This document shows, piece after piece, positions 62,199-64,000 of a stretch of 64,000 nt of DNA (position 1 is the stretch's first letter; each line of letters starts with the position of its first letter). Below the pieces are notes generated by a model. The model saw nothing but the letters and a program-made list of their open reading frames with translations, was not told the DNA's origin and searched no databases. The DNA comes from Cytospora piceicola. Lineage: Eukaryota; Ascomycota; Sordariomycetes; Diaporthales; Cytosporaceae. The DNA is taken from positions 372,001-436,000 of the forward strand of contig JALQBC010000029.1 in the NCBI GenBank assembly GCA_023375675.1, read 5' to 3'. Both the position numbers and the translations under genes were made by a program.

Positions 62199-63566
62199 AT
62201 GGCTGCTCCCACCCCTTCGAACGGCGGCATCGTCAACAAGGCATTGGCCAACGTCGATCTCGACGGACACAACCTGCCTCCTTCACCTGCGCCGTCGAGC
62301 CCCTCCAACGGCCGCCGCCGCTATGCGCTCGCGACCGAGCTTGTCTACACCGACAGCAAAGACCAATATGGTGCCTCCAGCTTCCCGATCTACCGCTCGG
62401 CCACCTTCAAGCAGTCCGGCGCCAACCCCAACGGCGAATATGATTACACTCGCTCCGGCAACCCCACCCGCACCCATCTCGAGCGCCACTTGGCCAAGAT
62501 CATGAACGCTTCCCGAGCGCTGGCTGTAGGATCCGGAATGGGAGCGCTGGACGTCATCACACGACTCTTGAGGCCCGGTGACGAGGTCATCACTGGCGAC
62601 GACTTGTACGGTGGCACCAACCGCCTTCTCACATACCTGTCTACCAACATGGGCATCATTGTTCACCACGTCGATACTACCAACCCTGAGAAGGTCAGGG
62701 AGTTGCTCTCCGACAAAACGGCAATGGTTCTCGTGGAGACCCCTACAAACCCTTTGATCAAGATCGTCGACATGCCGACCATCGCCAAGATGACACACGA
62801 GGTCAACAGCAAGGCTCTGGTCGTTGCTGACAACACCATGTTGTCTCCCATGCTGTGCAACCCCTTGGAGTTTGGTGTAGATGTTGTTTATGAGTCCGGT
62901 ACCAAGTACTTGTCGGGTCACCACGACATCATGGCTGGTGTTATTGCCTGCAATGACCCAGCTATCGGAGACAAGATGTACTTCATGATCAACTCGACCG
63001 GCTGTGGTCTGTCGCCCGATGACTCGTCCCTGCTGATGCGAGGCATCAAGACCCTGGCTATCCGCATGGAGAAGCAGCAGACCAACGCCCAGGCCATAGC
63101 CGAGTTTCTTGAGTCGCACGGCTTCCGGGTCAGGTACCCAGGGCTCAAGTCCCACCCCCAGTACGACCTGCACTGGAGCATGGCTCGCGGCGCAGGCGCC
63201 GTGCTGTCCTTCGAGACCGGCGACGTACTTGTCTCCGAGAAGATCGTCGAGGCTGCTAGGCTCTGGGGTATCAGTGTCAGCTTCGGCTGTGTCAACAGTC
63301 TGATCAGCATGCCCTGCCGCATGAGCCATGCCAGTATCGACCCCAAGACTCGGGCAGAGAGACAGATGCCCGAGGACATAATACGGCTTTGTGTCGGTAT
63401 CGAGGATGTGAATGATCTGATTGACGACCTGTCACGTGCTGTAAGTACCTTCCACCGCTTTCTTGCGCATCCATTGTCTAACTCGACGTAGCTCGTCCAA
63501 GCTGGTGCTGTAAACATCTCGATAGATGGTTTCCAGGCGGCTGATAGCACCACTTCATCTGCATGA
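62199..63566 (+). CDS. met-2: cystathionine beta-lyase
   Basis: Two exons, 62199-63440 and 63492-63566, encode 438 aa. The PLP enzyme splits cystathionine to homocysteine, pyruvate and ammonia in methionine synthesis. The PLP-binding lysine is K236 in ESGTKYLSGHHDIMAG. Other family blocks are YDYTRSGNPTR, SGMGALDVITRLL, DDLYGGTNRL, VETPTNPLIKI, VADNTMLSP and SFGCVNSLISMPCRMSHASI. DLYGGTNR and the SFGCV-L-MPC-MSH arrangement fit beta-lyases (STR3/met-2) better than gamma-lyases. The short last exon adds LVQAGAVNISIDGFQAADSTTSSA. Without splicing at 63441 the frame would run into unrelated sequence. Confidence 0.93.
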
Positions 63567-63812
63567 AATCAAAAGCGACATTTTGACATAGAAATGAAAC
63601 GATAGGCAAATCTGGCGTTTAGGTTCATATTATACCAGCATCACGGTACTCCAAAAAAAAAGGTGGCATCGGTTATTATTATCATGGACGAAAACGTGTT
63701 ATTTTCTTGAAGCAGATAAATCAAGACTATGAAGACTTTGTGACCTTCGACTAGATGTCCGGAGCCCGCTCACGATAGAACATCTACACTCCGCCGAACT
63801 GCGGAACACGTA

Positions 63813-64000
63813 TCAGAACTTTCCCTTGGTATCCTTGGCCTACATGAGAAGTCAACGGCTGAGCGTAGGACTGCCGCGCAGAACATATCACTATACCTTG
63901 GGGTCCTGGGGGTACCAGCGCCACTCGCTGTACGGTAGATTGGTCCTTTGGGACTCAACCTCCCAGCGCTGAAGCATCTCCGACTGGGACAACGCTCGAG
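63813..64000 (-). CDS. 3' end of an unidentified gene, cut by the window edge
   Basis: Two terminal exons on the minus strand: 64000-63897 (5' part missing) and 63839-63813, ending at a TGA. They join in phase 0 over a 57-nt intron with a GTATAG donor and a GTAG end. The readable C-terminus contains SQSEMLQRWEVESQRTN, then LPYSEWRWYPQDPKAKD and ends TKGKF. The aromatic, basic character suggests a small subunit of a membrane or mitochondrial complex, but I do not recognise it. Convergent with the lyase gene, 246 bp away. Confidence 0.55.

Noticed and set aside
62283..63329. 348-aa minus-strand open frame
   Set aside because: Antisense shadow of the cystathionine beta-lyase exon, explained by its codon bias.

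Overview
This window is nuclear chromosomal DNA from a filamentous ascomycete, most likely a Sordariomycete. It carries about 24 protein genes on both strands, almost all broken by short (about 50-100 nt) GT-AG introns. Intergenic spacers are 0.1-2.6 kb and there is one intron-containing tRNA gene. A Neurospora-type conventional kinesin, a 151-residue RAD6-type E2 and a FarA/CTF1-type zinc-cluster regulator all point the same way. The genus cannot be fixed from the sequence. No transposon, virus-like element, CRISPR array or secondary-metabolite cluster was seen, and no gene looks like a pseudogene.

Layout, 0-20 kb: a CSN12/Thp1-like PCI protein (-), mitochondrial acetoacetyl-CoA thiolase (-), RAD6/UBC2 (+), kinesin-1 heavy chain (+), an unidentified multi-pass membrane protein (-), the SAGA subunit SPT3 (+), the PP2A leucine carboxyl methyltransferase PPM1 (-), the ESCRT regulator IST1 (+) and an unidentified zinc-knuckle protein (+).

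Layout, 20-41 kb: AP-2 sigma in three small exons (-), GPI ethanolamine phosphate transferase MCD4 (+), a fatty-acid-type Zn2Cys6 activator with an 11-nt exon (+), the mismatch-repair MutL homologue PMS1 (-), a 2.6 kb spacer rich in palindromes, the GPI inositol-deacylase BST1 (+) and tRNA-Ala(AGC) (-).

Layout, 42-64 kb: cyclase-associated protein CAP (+), carnitine acetyltransferase with both a mitochondrial leader exon and a peroxisomal SKL terminus (-), a SWI3/RSC8 remodeller subunit (-), ETF-alpha (+), adrenodoxin reductase ARH1 (-), an unidentified four-TM protein (+), the monopolin subunit PCS1/CSM1 (-), the AAA extractase MSP1 (+), cystathionine beta-lyase (+) and the 3' end of an unidentified gene (-).

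Functional threads: thiolase, carnitine acetyltransferase, ETF-alpha, adrenodoxin reductase and the FarA-type activator all concern fatty-acid or mitochondrial redox metabolism. CCTCGG, the core site known for FarA/FarB, occurs more than once upstream of carnitine acetyltransferase, ETF-alpha and the activator itself. MCD4 and BST1 both act on GPI anchors. The most unusual sequence signal is the perfect palindrome TACCTAGGTA, found at least 11 times and only between genes. I found no convincing novel multi-gene system. Exon joins were derived by eye from reading frame, splice signals and family conservation.
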